A stretch of DNA of 64,000 nucleotides from CBDFMR01 sp965249765 (GCA_965249765.1 CBDFMR010000005.1:2046001-2110000), one strand, 5' to 3'. Numbered from the stretch's first letter, positions 10,701 to 19,851 are shown. Made by a program: numbers and translations. Notes: generated from the sequence alone by a model not told the origin.

Positions 10701-11772
10701 GACAATTGGTTCGCAAGTATGCATCATAAGTAGTTCCAGGGTTCAGTCCTGTGATCAAAAAATTTCCCGGAGTACAACCGGCAAATATTGAGCTGTTGGT
10801 CTCGGGGATAAATCCTGTTGGACCGAAGTCTATCTGTGAAATCTGGCAGTTTGACGGAGATTCCCAGGTCATCACTGCTTGATCAGAAGCTATGTCCTTG
10901 ATTCTTATATTGAAAGGTAAAGGGCAGGTTTCCGTATTGAAGTTGAGCGCAACATGTTTGATAGTACCTATATCGTCATTGGCACGATCACATATTGACA
11001 ACGCCCAGGTTCCATTGGCACTAGAGGCGTCAAAGAAGGTATTGAAATTTCCTTCAGATCTAAATGTCCCAATAAAGGGAGGTGATGCTTCACTGATTAA
11101 CAAGCAGGCGTCTTCGGAGAATTTCAATGTAGAAATGCAACTAGGATCTGTAGGGTCTCCGTAATTTTGTGATCCGATACCATTATAACTACTCAGTACG
11201 ATGGATTTTCCAGCAGGAGAGAGTAGTTCAATATAGAGATCAGGAGGCCAGTTATGTTCTATAATTAAGTCTACACTTTCAAGAAATATATCATCACCTA
11301 GATCTAGCTCTGGATAATTTCTTATATCTATTTCTACAAGCTCTCCTATAGGACAGGTATTGTCCCCTAGGAGGATATTGATTGGGCAGGCAGAGGGATT
11401 GACGATATGAGTCCGAGCAAAAAATGGTCCATTCCACTCACTGTTTCCTAAAGCGCATACTGATCTGAGGTAGTACTCATAATCCGTCGCAGGGATTAGA
11501 CCTGAGTAGTCGTACTCTGTTACTTCGATAAGTGGAGTAGTAGACATAAAAGTTCTGGCAAAGCCTCGAGGTCCAAGTTCTATCTCCCAGCCCATCACAT
11601 CAGTATTGGCGTCGAACCAGTTGATAAAAACCGAGGTATCTGTGTCACTTGTGTTAAGAGGAAAGAATGGCTGTTCACAACCCTGTCCCACGACGTCGTT
11701 GGCGGAAAGCCCCAACATCAACGTCAGTAGTGACATGGTAATCTTGATATACCTCGGAAAAGCCATATGCAA
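7759..11772 (-). CDS. large secreted T9SS cargo with eight SprB-type repeats
   Basis: The 1337-residue protein has a signal peptide (cleavage likely before Gln30, as in VVG-Q). It then carries a fibronectin-III-like domain (about 32-115), a proprotein-convertase P-like domain (about 130-275), a second FN3 (about 280-375) and a MAM-like domain (about 380-545). A MopE-like calcium motif follows (DNDEDGYGD and DCNDNDD, about 557-625). Eight SprB-like repeats of roughly 75 residues (about 635-1245) each contain a GG.PPYSY.WSNG core. The C-terminus (from YPNPTRDHLIINH, about 1262-1337) is a T9SS type A sorting domain. SprB is the gliding adhesin of Flavobacterium, so surface adhesion is likely. 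The start at 11772 could instead be the Met two codons later. Confidence 0.9.
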   Translation of the reverse strand: MHMAFPRYIKITMSLLTLMLGLSANDVVGQGCEQPFFPLNTSDTDTSVFINWFDANTDVMGWEIELGPRGFARTFMSTTPLIEVTEYDYSGLIPATDYEYYLRSVCALGNSEWNGPFFARTHIVNPSACPINILLGDNTCPIGELVEIDIRNYPELDLGDDIFLESVDLIIEHNWPPDLYIELLSPAGKSIVLSSYNGIGSQNYGDPTDPSCISTLKFSEDACLLISEASPPFIGTFRSEGNFNTFFDASSANGTWALSICDRANDDIGTIKHVALNFNTETCPLPFNIRIKDIASDQAVMTWESPSNCQISQIDFGPTGFIPETNSSIFAGCTPGNFLITGLNPGTTYDAYLRTNCPNSNSAFTCPITFTTRCKKIILATSFDDLPVCNTNCNELCDISSFWYNDSSDDHDWLVNSGPTPSEFTGPNGDASDSGNYIYIENSGSSCPEGSIAILRSSCFLLENTSGCDFSFNYHMHGEGITYLHLDISLDSGDNWTTLFEKNSDQGEGWKEEIMDLSSYEGRRALFRFIAASSGTSQGDIAIDQINFYSVSTQNVGQRYYSDNDEDGYGDQSVSLLTCSDNAPQGYVNNALDCNDNDDVINPDAIEIPCNLVDENCNGPDDDNDQSNPIGISLVSVIDESCRGSGDGSIHLSVTGGTLPYSFAWNIMTGDSLLDNLNKGIYYCDVVDNNGCLARTDFIEIKSEASVLIFPSAIIEPSCIGDTLGSIAISVAGGNPPYSFLWSNGSMMEDLSNVGVGTYQVTVQDIMNCSVISEEFELTASEINAGVLVISNISCHGSNDGSITVIANSGFPPYSFDWNNNGSGPTLDNLSPGIYSCTIADSRGCSAILDNLKIIEPEPLSALIDNIGSINCNGEQSGNIEISAQGGTPPYSYQWSNASFTDDIFNLQAGIYSVVISDINACSFELSNIEVPQNDLLSMTVSSIEHVACPFSNDGKITLNVEGGDGNYFYFWSNGVTETSTLYGLTADTYGVTLVDGLNCKVTLQGIHVGNLNLPLILNTNVESINNCPGDRTGTISSTLSSGEQPYDYNWSSGYQHISEDVRDTVRELASGAYHLTVTDSEGCIGLAEDIVIPQPPLFQLTVDSIHNNICHDRNDGSIFLTIDGGQEPITYHWSNEDENPDIHDLKNGLYVCTISDGKGCELITQALNVTSPSPISSQATINNDINGQGLGSITVVATGGTPDYTFDWIQSGQSGSMISSLVNDVYYIIIRDSQGCMLDTFFYVDNITNTSEPEDLIIQLYPNPTRDHLIINHDTNSPLYFSIVDLQGQIVVGKTQYESEVPMMIDVSKLMVGLYIFKIESEGKHKNLLFFKDDHD

Positions 11773-11825
11773 AATTAAGATTAATGGATAGCTTCTAATA
11801 AATTCTTAATCATTCTGTCAGGACA

Positions 11826-14690
11826 TTAGACAACTATATTGATCATCCTTCCAGGAACGACAATGACCTTCCTCACTTCTTTTCCTTCTATCCATTTGCC
11901 GAGCATTTCGTAATTGAGTGCAAGCTGTTCAATTTCTTCCATGCCAAGATCAGTAGGTACAGACAGCTCGGTCCTCTTTTTACCATTGATACAAAGAGGG
12001 TATAGAATCGCAGACTCCTGAAGATGCTTTTCTTCAAACAGAGGGAAACCAGCATGGTGAACAGAAGGTGTATTACCCATTCTGGACCACAGTTCTTCTG
12101 TCATAAATGGTGCAAAAGGAGCTAATGTCCTTACAAGAGGATCCAGTATTTCTTTTTTATTACAGTCCAATGCTCTTAGGTCATTGACACATATCATCAT
12201 GCTACTTATCGCCGTGTTGAATGATAATTTTTCTATGTAATCCGTAACTTTCTTTAAAGCATAATGAAGGGTTTTAAGTTCTTTCTCTGATGCCCCGTCA
12301 TCGCTTATATCAAATTCACCTTCTGCATTGTGGAAGAGATGCCAAAATTTCTTCAAGAATTTGGCGACCCCATCAATTCCTTGCGTGTCCCATGGCTTAG
12401 ACTGCTCTATGGGTCCTAGAAACATTTCGTATAGACGGAAACAATCAGCTCCATAGTCTTCAATAACATCGTCAGGATTGACAACATTGAAATACCGTTT
12501 TGACATCTTGCCTATCTCAGAGTGGGTGACGAGGCGGCTGTCCATATTCTTTGGATCTTTGGGGTAGAATTTGCCATCTCTAAATGTTCCCTTACTGCAT
12601 TCAAATATTGCATTGACGTACTCAGGTCTCCAAATGATAAACTGATTAATGCTCTCCTTGTTTAGATACGATGACTTAGACCCATAGTCCATTACAAAAT
12701 CAATGTGGATAGGAATCTTTATAAAGGCATCTAGATTGTCCTTCGGAACCAATCCTGCGCATAGAAACCGACTCTTGCCTTCTACTTTATCCTTGTACAA
12801 ATAAATGTATTCTATAACACCTTGTATCATTCCCTGATTGACGAGCCTTTTGAATGGTTCATCAGTCGGTACCATATCAATGTCGTATAAAAATTTATGC
12901 CAAAATCTAGAATACATCAGGTGACCTACTGCATGTTCTGTACCTCCTATATAAAGATCTACATCCTGCCAATAGTCAATGGCGTCTTCACCGACAAAAC
13001 GCTCATCATTCATAGCATCCATATACCTGAGAAAGTACCATGACGATCCAGCATAACCAGGCATGGTGTCAGATTCTCTCGTTGTCTCAGACGTGGGATG
13101 TATCCATTCATCTATCTTTGCCAGTGGAGAACGGCCGTCGCTTGATGATTTAAAATCTGAAAGCTCAGGCAATTCTACAGGTAGATTATCAAGGTCAATC
13201 TTCGAGGTAGTACCATCCTTAGAGTAAAGGATAGGGAAGGGCTCTCCCCAGTATCTCTGCCTGCTATAGTTGGCATCATGAAGCTTGTAATTTATCTTTC
13301 TTTGTCCCAGACCTCTGTCCTCAATTAATTTTGTAATCTTATAAACGGCATCTTCAACCTGCATTCCATCAATCTCATCAGAATTGATCATGACACCCAC
13401 CTTGTCCTTCTTTTCTGCATCTGGGAAATCAGATTTATCGACAACTTGGATGACTTCCAATTGAAACTTTTCGGCAAATCGATGGTCCCTATCATCTTCA
13501 CTTGGTACGGCCATGATGGCACCGGTCCCATAACCACTCAATACATAATCACCAATCCATATAGGTATCTTCTTATCAGTAAACGGATTGATGGCGTAAG
13601 ACCCAGTGAATGCACCAGAGATTTCTTTTACTTCTGACATCCTATCTATCTGTGACTTAGACTTTGCTGATTCTATGTACTTCTCTATTTCTTCCTGCTG
13701 AGAGGGAGCAGTAAGCTGCGTTACAAGTTTATGCTCGGGAGCGAGAACCATAAAGGTAGATCCGTATATTGTATCTGGCCTAGTGGTAAAGACCTCAATC
13801 TTTTTATCGTGATCCTCTATTTCAAAGAAGACTTGTGCACCTTCAGATCGACCTATCCAATTCTCTTGCATTGCTTTGAGAGATGAGGACCAATCAAGAT
13901 TTTTCATGCCTTCTAGCAATCGGTCGGCGTAGGCAGTGATTCTCAAAGACCATTGCATCATAGCTTTCTGAACAACAGGATGACCTCCCCGCTCTGACAG
14001 TCCATCTTTTACTTCATCGTTGGCAAGAACTGTACCCAGTTCTTCGCACCAATTCACATAACCCACTTTACGATAAGCCAGTCTGTAGTTCATCAGGACA
14101 TCATCTTTCTCACTTGGTGTCATTGAGTCCCATTCAGCAGCCGTGAAGTTCTTTTCATTGGTATGAAAGGCGTTGATAGCTTTACACCCATTAGCAGAAA
14201 ACAATTCTATCAGATGCGGTATAGGCATAGCGCTTTTGCTGATAGGATCATAATAATGGTCAAACAGCAAAGTGAAAATCCATTGAGTCCACTTATAATA
14301 CAGAGGATCACTTGTAACAACACTACGTTCCCAATCATAGTTGACGCCGAGATTGTTGAGCTGTCTTTGATAGTAAGCTATGTTGTCATCCGTACTTTTA
14401 GCTGGATGTACACCCATCTGAACTGCATACTGCTCTGCCGGTAAGCCAAAGGAATCAAAGCCCATGGGGTGAAGTACATTAAATCCCATCATGGTCTTAT
14501 ACCTAGCATAAATGTCAGAAGCAATGTAACCTAGAGGATGACCGACATGTAGTCCTGAACCTGAAGGGTACGGAAACATATCAAGGATATAGTATTTAGG
14601 CTTAGTATGGTCAATGGATACCTTGTACGTATTGTTTTCCTTCCAGTACCGGCTCCATTTTTCTTCAGTCGATTTAGAGTCAAATGCCAT
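11826..14690 (-). CDS. leuS: leucyl-tRNA synthetase
   Basis: Class Ia synthetase charging tRNA-Leu. I start it at the ATG at 14690 (MAFDSKSTEEKWSRYW), because family members begin just before this helix; an in-frame ATG 17 codons upstream adds an unconserved tail. The resulting 954 residues contain the HIGH motif as HVGH (48-51), the CP1 editing domain with GTGAIMAVP and the threonine-rich TTRPDTIYG, and the KMSKS loop as KMSKR (about 728). An insertion before that loop (WRPEYVNAIFECSKGTFRDG region) and the HTNEKNFTAAEWD segment are typical of Bacteroidota LeuRS. The C-terminal anticodon and tail domains are complete. The gene follows the OmpA-family gene closely on the same strand. Confidence 0.96.
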   Translation of the reverse strand: MAFDSKSTEEKWSRYWKENNTYKVSIDHTKPKYYILDMFPYPSGSGLHVGHPLGYIASDIYARYKTMMGFNVLHPMGFDSFGLPAEQYAVQMGVHPAKSTDDNIAYYQRQLNNLGVNYDWERSVVTSDPLYYKWTQWIFTLLFDHYYDPISKSAMPIPHLIELFSANGCKAINAFHTNEKNFTAAEWDSMTPSEKDDVLMNYRLAYRKVGYVNWCEELGTVLANDEVKDGLSERGGHPVVQKAMMQWSLRITAYADRLLEGMKNLDWSSSLKAMQENWIGRSEGAQVFFEIEDHDKKIEVFTTRPDTIYGSTFMVLAPEHKLVTQLTAPSQQEEIEKYIESAKSKSQIDRMSEVKEISGAFTGSYAINPFTDKKIPIWIGDYVLSGYGTGAIMAVPSEDDRDHRFAEKFQLEVIQVVDKSDFPDAEKKDKVGVMINSDEIDGMQVEDAVYKITKLIEDRGLGQRKINYKLHDANYSRQRYWGEPFPILYSKDGTTSKIDLDNLPVELPELSDFKSSSDGRSPLAKIDEWIHPTSETTRESDTMPGYAGSSWYFLRYMDAMNDERFVGEDAIDYWQDVDLYIGGTEHAVGHLMYSRFWHKFLYDIDMVPTDEPFKRLVNQGMIQGVIEYIYLYKDKVEGKSRFLCAGLVPKDNLDAFIKIPIHIDFVMDYGSKSSYLNKESINQFIIWRPEYVNAIFECSKGTFRDGKFYPKDPKNMDSRLVTHSEIGKMSKRYFNVVNPDDVIEDYGADCFRLYEMFLGPIEQSKPWDTQGIDGVAKFLKKFWHLFHNAEGEFDISDDGASEKELKTLHYALKKVTDYIEKLSFNTAISSMMICVNDLRALDCNKKEILDPLVRTLAPFAPFMTEELWSRMGNTPSVHHAGFPLFEEKHLQESAILYPLCINGKKRTELSVPTDLGMEEIEQLALNYEMLGKWIEGKEVRKVIVVPGRMINIVV

Positions 14691-14745
14691 ATGTTTTTTC
14701 TTGAAATTGGAATGGGCAAAGGTAACACGTTGCGTTTGCAATGCC

Positions 14746-15561
14746 CTATTTCTTTACGATTTTGATCTCAACTCTTCTGTTTTTTCGGGCATCCTCAGGA
14801 TTCCTTTCAGGATATACCAATGGCTTAGAATATCCGTATCCCTTTATGGACAATCTTGATTTACCTATGCCTTTCTTTATAAGATAGTCGTAGATATCTT
14901 TGGCTCTAGCCAATGATAAATCGTACTTCCCAGTTTCTATATCTCTTCCGTCATCGTGACCCGTTCCACGAAGGCAACAGATGTGGCCTTCGATCCTGAT
15001 ATGCAAGCTAGTTGCTTCTTTTAGAGTTCTTACGAGATCATGCAGCACCGGAATGGACTCTCTCAAAAGTCTGTGTCTTCCAGGTTGAAAGTTGAGGTAC
15101 TCTATGATTACAGTGCTACCTAGCTCCGCTTCCATGAGTTGTGTAAGTGAAGATGGATAGTGCTTTAGCCTTCGAAGATTGGTGGCTATAATTTTTACAA
15201 CTCTGTCCTGAAGAATCCCTATTGATCGATCATATTTGGATTCATCAACGATGATCTCTCCCGTAGATACTGAGGTGATGCTTTCGATTTTACTCGAATA
15301 TTCAAGTGTCAATAAATCTTCAATCTCCTTAAGTCGACGATCGGATAGAATTTTATTGGAATCTATATTTCCAAGAAAATCTGCACTAGCAATAAGCCTT
15401 ATTGATGTTTTTTCTTCGTGTTCTTTGAAGAACTGATCGACATCTGATTTGTGCTGATCGGTGAGATGATATGAACCGATTCCATGATATATAATGAGGG
15501 TATCACTCTGACACATTATAGAAGTGCTGAGGAGTGATAATATTACAATCTTGATATTCAG
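14746..15561 (-). CDS. OmpA-family envelope protein
   Basis: An OmpA peptidoglycan-binding domain fills roughly the last 110 residues. The segment LHIRIEGHICCLRG is followed by the conserved LSLARAKDIYDYLIKKGI helix and RLSIKGYGYSKP. The N-terminal half has a repeat-like resemblance to the same fold but is not recognised. The first ATG (15516) would leave no export signal. The frame stays open upstream and encodes a good signal peptide (NIKIVILSLLSTSIMC, then Gln). No ATG, GTG or TTG precedes it, but a CTG at 15561 forms a CTGA overlap with the stop of the upstream desaturase gene, like the common ATGA coupling. I therefore place the start there, with moderate confidence. Confidence 0.75.
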   Translation of the reverse strand: MNIKIVILSLLSTSIMCQSDTLIIYHGIGSYHLTDQHKSDVDQFFKEHEEKTSIRLIASADFLGNIDSNKILSDRRLKEIEDLLTLEYSSKIESITSVSTGEIIVDESKYDRSIGILQDRVVKIIATNLRRLKHYPSSLTQLMEAELGSTVIIEYLNFQPGRHRLLRESIPVLHDLVRTLKEATSLHIRIEGHICCLRGTGHDDGRDIETGKYDLSLARAKDIYDYLIKKGIGKSRLSIKGYGYSKPLVYPERNPEDARKNRRVEIKIVKK

Positions 15562-16424
15562 TTCTTTGTTGTTGAATGATCTTCTAGCTGTTCTTCAGAG
15601 GGGTATTGTACTGGTAGTCGATATTTTTCAAAAGGAAGTGACAAGAGAGACATGATACTCTCAGATCTGTCATGTTCCATATGAGTGTCTATGCCAAACT
15701 TTAATTTTGAGTTTTCTACGACTCGAAGCGTTTTAAAAATTCTATCCCAAATAGAAAATATATTACCATAGTTACAGTCAGTATATGGCTGGCGATAATG
15801 ATGATGTACACGGTGAATATCTGGCGTTATTAGAAATGGGCTCAGCGCTCTGTCTAGCCAATGAGGGATGTTGATATTGGCATGGTTGAACTGACTTAGA
15901 GCTGCTGACAGCGATTGATAGAGCATGACAACCCACATGGGAGTACCTACGATGACAACGGCCAAAGTTGTAAATATAAATCTGATGACACTTTCACCAG
16001 GGTGATGCCTGTTTGCTGTAGTGGTATCGATGTTTTGGTCAGTATGATGTACCAAATGAAATTTCCACATCCACTTGACATGGTGCTCTATCCAGTGAGC
16101 AGCATAGGCCCCGATAAGATCTAGCAGTAATACACCAATGAGCATTACAAACCAACTATTGAGGTGTATCCATTGTAGTATTCCAATCCTATGATCAATA
16201 GCATAGTCAGATGACTGTAATAGGATCACCGCCATCAGGAAGTTTATGAGCATCGTAGTAATAGTGAAGAATATATTTACCCAGCTATGTTTCCACTTAT
16301 CATACTTCGCATTAAAGAACGGAAGTATGTTTTCAATGCTGAAGAACAGCATAAGACCACCGATTAATATTATCGATCTGTGCGAAGAAGGTATGTTTGA
16401 AAAATAGTCTATGATAAACTCCAT
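15558..16424 (-). CDS. sterol desaturase / fatty acid hydroxylase family membrane protein
   Basis: This 288-residue integral membrane di-iron enzyme has four or more helices (about 17-35, 50-70, 88-108, 150-172). The histidine clusters binding the two irons are visible: H110, H114, H123, H126, H127, then the RHH pair at 139-141, and H204, H207, H208 in the HRVHHHYRQ motif. The family introduces hydroxyls or double bonds into lipids, sterols or carotenoids; the substrate here is unknown. Its TGA stop overlaps the proposed CTG start of the next minus-strand gene, so the two are probably co-translated. Confidence 0.9.
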   Translation of the reverse strand: MEFIIDYFSNIPSSHRSIILIGGLMLFFSIENILPFFNAKYDKWKHSWVNIFFTITTMLINFLMAVILLQSSDYAIDHRIGILQWIHLNSWFVMLIGVLLLDLIGAYAAHWIEHHVKWMWKFHLVHHTDQNIDTTTANRHHPGESVIRFIFTTLAVVIVGTPMWVVMLYQSLSAALSQFNHANINIPHWLDRALSPFLITPDIHRVHHHYRQPYTDCNYGNIFSIWDRIFKTLRVVENSKLKFGIDTHMEHDRSESIMSLLSLPFEKYRLPVQYPSEEQLEDHSTTKN

Positions 16425-16467
16425 ATTGATAATTGATCTTTAAAGTTATGAATATGGGTATAAAAAA

Positions 16468-16489
16468 AGGCCAGATTTTCATCCGGCCT
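16468..16489 (-). terminator. terminator of the DUF937-OmpA gene
   Basis: AGGCCAGAT (16468-16476) pairs with ATCCGGCCT (16481-16489) with one A-C mismatch and a 4-nt loop. On the minus strand it is followed by a run of seven T residues (complement of 16461-16467), as expected for the gene ending at 16512. Confidence 0.75.
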
Positions 16490-16511
16490 CTAACTTTTTA
16501 ATCTTTCTGGA

Positions 16512-17912
16512 TTATTTCATCACAGTCTGCTCAACCATTATTTCTACTTTATCTGCTGCAGCTTTTACTGCATCATCACTCCCCATTCCCTTAAATGATA
16601 TCTGCCCTTTATTAACTCCTAGAGTTACAAGCATGTCTCTTACTACTTCAGCTCTTAGTTTTGTAAACTCATTGTTCTCTTTACCACCAGAGCCATCATT
16701 TGTATGCACTTGAACCTGAATCTTTGCTCCTGGCAATGATTTCAGCGCTGAAGCAAGTCCTTCAACCTCATTCTTAGAGAAATCAGTAATACGATGTGAA
16801 TCCCTGTCAAAAACAATCTTAGACAATTGGTACTTAGATCCTACCTTTTCTTTAGAGCTAAACAAACCTGTAAATATGCTTTTGAAAGCTCCAGCAGTCT
16901 GTGAAGCTACTCCGCCTATTGCTTTTCCTATTTTGCTAAGAAGGCTAATCTTCTTTCCAGATTTATCTACATAATATTCACCTTCTTTCTTAAAATCTCC
17001 TTTTTTATAGAGGATTTTTCCAGAAGCATCTACGATGTTACCATTGGCATCGAGGTAGTATGAATAAGTAGTCGTCGCGCCGTCAACATCATTATCATTA
17101 TCATGACTTTCACCACTATGCACTGTGCCATCCTCATGTGTATGTGTATCTCCTCTAGAATTGGTCCCTTTTGTACCATTAGAGTTGGTCTTACCACTAG
17201 ATATGGTTGCTGTTCCATCTGCATCATTGTCACCATCTGTATATCCATCAACCTCAGTAGTGTCGGTTGAATTTGCATCACCACAACCATCTTTGGTAAA
17301 GTACCAGATAGCTGCTAGTAGCAATAGGAGTGGAAGAAGCCATTTCCACCATCCTCCACCGCCTGATGTATTATCATCAGAGCCATGACTGACAGATTCG
17401 CCTCCAAGTCCCATAAGGTGTTCCTTTTGACCTTTTAAGTAAGATCCGAGTTGTGCATCATCGTAATTATTGGACTTTGCCAATCTTGAAATAAAATTTA
17501 GCGCTAAAGGAGCAAGTATACTTAATAGCTTAGTTCCTTTACCCATAGAAAATCCAAGATTTCCTATAAGTCTCTCTAGCATGGATTGCTTAGCACTTCC
17601 AAAAACCCAATCAAGGACATCGGCTCCTTTGCTCAGAAAAGAATCGGTATCTCTACCATCTCCCATATTCATGAAAGAAGACAAGAGATTTCCTCCTAAG
17701 TCATTTTCCCCGATGAATCCCATCAGTTCTCTTGCATTGTCAGTTGTGTCACCTCTGTTGACTACCGCCTTAAGAATAGTAGGCAGAGCGCTAGCAATAG
17801 CTGATTGATTAGAAGATGCACTTTCGCCAATAAGAGATCCTATCTTTGAATAGGCTGCATCAGTAAGTTGGTCTTTTACAAACCCTAATAAATTAGTTGC
17901 CATCTGTTTCAA
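16512..17912 (-). CDS. DUF937 - transmembrane - OmpA domain protein
   Basis: The 466-residue protein joins three parts. An N-terminal DUF937-like alpha-helical domain (about 5-165) includes SNQSAIASALPTILKAV and GKGTKLLSILAPLALNFI. After a glycine-rich linker there is one strong transmembrane helix (188-205, WWKWLLPLLLLLAAIWYF). A long Asp/Gly/Thr-rich low-complexity linker (about 206-285) leads to an OmpA domain (about 355-466), where FDRDSHRITDFSKNEVEGL marks the start. The layout suggests a cytoplasmic DUF937 head and a periplasmic, wall-binding OmpA tail. The terminal OmpA helix is divergent (KLRAEVVRDMLVTLG). No partner gene is adjacent. DUF937 function is unknown. Confidence 0.83.
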   Translation of the reverse strand: MKQMATNLLGFVKDQLTDAAYSKIGSLIGESASSNQSAIASALPTILKAVVNRGDTTDNARELMGFIGENDLGGNLLSSFMNMGDGRDTDSFLSKGADVLDWVFGSAKQSMLERLIGNLGFSMGKGTKLLSILAPLALNFISRLAKSNNYDDAQLGSYLKGQKEHLMGLGGESVSHGSDDNTSGGGGWWKWLLPLLLLLAAIWYFTKDGCGDANSTDTTEVDGYTDGDNDADGTATISSGKTNSNGTKGTNSRGDTHTHEDGTVHSGESHDNDNDVDGATTTYSYYLDANGNIVDASGKILYKKGDFKKEGEYYVDKSGKKISLLSKIGKAIGGVASQTAGAFKSIFTGLFSSKEKVGSKYQLSKIVFDRDSHRITDFSKNEVEGLASALKSLPGAKIQVQVHTNDGSGGKENNEFTKLRAEVVRDMLVTLGVNKGQISFKGMGSDDAVKAAADKVEIMVEQTVMK

Positions 17913-18055
17913 TATTTTTAAATGAAGAAATTATCGGAGTGGGGATAATAAATAATCACAAAGATTAGACGTTAAAGATAGTAAATGTCACGTCACGAGT
18001 CTATTAACGTTGCAATCCTTTATTTTCGTTCCCAAACAAAATAATATTCCGAATC

Positions 18056-18997
18056 ATGAATTATGGTCGACTTTTGAAAGAATGTCATGATCGTATAAAG
18101 CCTTATATACATCATACCCCTGTGATGACATCACGGACAATCAACCGCATTTCAGGCACAGAGGTATTCTTTAAATGTGAAAATTTCCAAAGAATGGGGG
18201 CTTTCAAGATGAGAGGGGCTACCAATGCAATTTTGCAATTGAGTGAAGAACAGAAAGCCAAAGGAGTGGTTACACATTCATCCGGTAATTTTGCTCAGGC
18301 CGTGGCATTGGCATCAATGGAACTCAATGTAGAGGCTACCATCGTGATGACTGAGAATGCCCCATCGTCAAAGAAAAATGCCGTTAAGGAGTACGGAGGT
18401 ACAATAGTTGAATGTGCTTCTAATATTATTGCCCGAGAAGATGAGGCAGATAGAATAGTCAGAGAAACGGGATCCACATTGCTTCATCCATCTAATCAAC
18501 TCTCGGTTATCCTTGGACAAGGAACGGCAGCCATGGAGTTAATGGAAGAAGTTAAAAACCTTGATATTCTTTTGGCACCGGTGGGTGGTGGTGGACTCTT
18601 GGCGGGCACAGGCTTAGCTGCTAAATATATTGGTGGCGGTGTAGAGGTGGTAGCGGGCGAACCACAAACGATGGATGACGCATACAGATCTTTCCATTCA
18701 GGTAAGATAGAATTGAATGACTCTCTGTCGCATTCCATTGCTGACGGATTGAGGACAAATCTAGGGGATGTAAATTTCCCGATCATCATGGATACGGTAT
18801 CTGAGATTGTAAGAGTAAAGGAATCAGATATCATATCTTCGATGAAGACCGTTTACCAACATATGAAGATAACTATTGAACCATCTAGCGCAGTGCCGGT
18901 AGCAGCTTTGATATATAACCCGCACCGATTTAGGAACAAAAGAGTAGGTGTTATATTGTCTGGTGGAAATGTTGATTTAGATAACTTACCTTTTTAG
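18056..18997 (+). CDS. threonine/serine dehydratase (fold-type II PLP enzyme)
   Basis: This 313-residue PLP enzyme resembles threonine ammonia-lyase and eukaryotic-type serine racemase. The Schiff-base lysine is K51 in AFKMRGA. The substrate loop SSGNFAQ follows near 82, and the phosphate-binding glycine loop GGGGLLAGT is near 176-184. It lacks the C-terminal ACT regulatory domain of biosynthetic IlvA, so it is probably a catabolic dehydratase or a racemase. A methyltransferase gene starts 2 nt after the stop, so the two form an operon. The region before the ATG has a TATTTTCG near-match to a -7 box at 18021. Confidence 0.88.
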   Translation: MNYGRLLKECHDRIKPYIHHTPVMTSRTINRISGTEVFFKCENFQRMGAFKMRGATNAILQLSEEQKAKGVVTHSSGNFAQAVALASMELNVEATIVMTENAPSSKKNAVKEYGGTIVECASNIIAREDEADRIVRETGSTLLHPSNQLSVILGQGTAAMELMEEVKNLDILLAPVGGGGLLAGTGLAAKYIGGGVEVVAGEPQTMDDAYRSFHSGKIELNDSLSHSIADGLRTNLGDVNFPIIMDTVSEIVRVKESDIISSMKTVYQHMKITIEPSSAVPVAALIYNPHRFRNKRVGVILSGGNVDLDNLPF

Positions 18998-18999
18998 AT

Positions 19000-19812
19000 A
19001 TGAAAGAAGCAAACGAATACATTCTAGGTACTGAAAGAGAAGAACTCTGGAGGCTAGGTCTTCAACATCAGGTGTGGTCGACCGAAGCAAGAAGGGGTTG
19101 GGAAAATGGAAAATTCAACTCTGGCGATGTCATATTAGACCTTGGGGCTGGGCCGGGATATACATCCATAGAACTTGGATATATGGTAGGTAGGAATGGA
19201 AAGATTGTAGCCCTCGACAAGTCGGAGGGTTACCTTGCTTTTTTAGAAGAAATCAATGAATTGTATGGTCTAAATATTGAGACTGTTGTGGAGGATTTTT
19301 ATATGATGGATCTTGGTCCTTATAATTTCGATGGAGTCTATAATAGATGGTCGCTAGGTTGGTTGTCAAATGTCAATACTGTGGTAGATCTTGTTTCTAA
19401 TGCCATGAAAACAGGATCTAGATGGGTCAGCCATGAGTATTTTGATTGGTCAACCCTGAGGACATACCCTTCATTTCCTTATCTTGACCTTTGTATCAAG
19501 GGAGCTTTAGCTAGTTTTAAGGAAGGTGAATTTGACATCGATATCGGGAGAGGACTTCCACAGATTTTTGAAGATTACCACCTTGAGGTACAGTCTATTC
19601 GACCTATGAATAAGACATTTAGACCTGATGAATTGGGCTGGCACTGGCCCAAGTCGTTTTTTAAAATCTACTTCCCAAAATTGGTAAATATGGATCTGAT
19701 CAGCGAGGAAACCTGTAGACTAGGTTTGGAAGAATTTCAGGTTCTTGAAGAGAGTGTTGGTGCTGCGATTCAGTGTCCTGCTATGGTCGAGGTGGTGGGG
19801 AGAAAAAAATGA
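19000..19812 (+). CDS. SAM-dependent class I methyltransferase
   Basis: The 270-residue protein has the Rossmann motif I VILDLGAGPGYTS (about 44-56), an acidic motif II end (VALDKSEGYL), and a post-motif region DFYMMDLGPYNFDGVYNRW. The C-terminal half is less familiar and probably forms the substrate pocket. The substrate is not identifiable. It lies 2 nt after the dehydratase and probably shares its transcript. Convergent with the YceI gene; a hairpin separates them. Confidence 0.82.
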   Translation: MKEANEYILGTEREELWRLGLQHQVWSTEARRGWENGKFNSGDVILDLGAGPGYTSIELGYMVGRNGKIVALDKSEGYLAFLEEINELYGLNIETVVEDFYMMDLGPYNFDGVYNRWSLGWLSNVNTVVDLVSNAMKTGSRWVSHEYFDWSTLRTYPSFPYLDLCIKGALASFKEGEFDIDIGRGLPQIFEDYHLEVQSIRPMNKTFRPDELGWHWPKSFFKIYFPKLVNMDLISEETCRLGLEEFQVLEESVGAAIQCPAMVEVVGRKK

Positions 19813-19837
19813 ACCGATGCTCATCTGGCACCGGTTC
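19803..19837 (-). terminator. terminator hairpin between methyltransferase and YceI genes
   Basis: GAACCGATGC (19811-19820) pairs with GCACCGGTTC (19828-19837) apart from one mismatch, with a 7-nt loop. The A run at 19803-19809 becomes a T run on the minus strand, so it mainly serves the YceI gene. It begins inside the methyltransferase stop codon region. Confidence 0.75.
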
Positions 19838-19851
19838 AGTAGGAAGTATTA

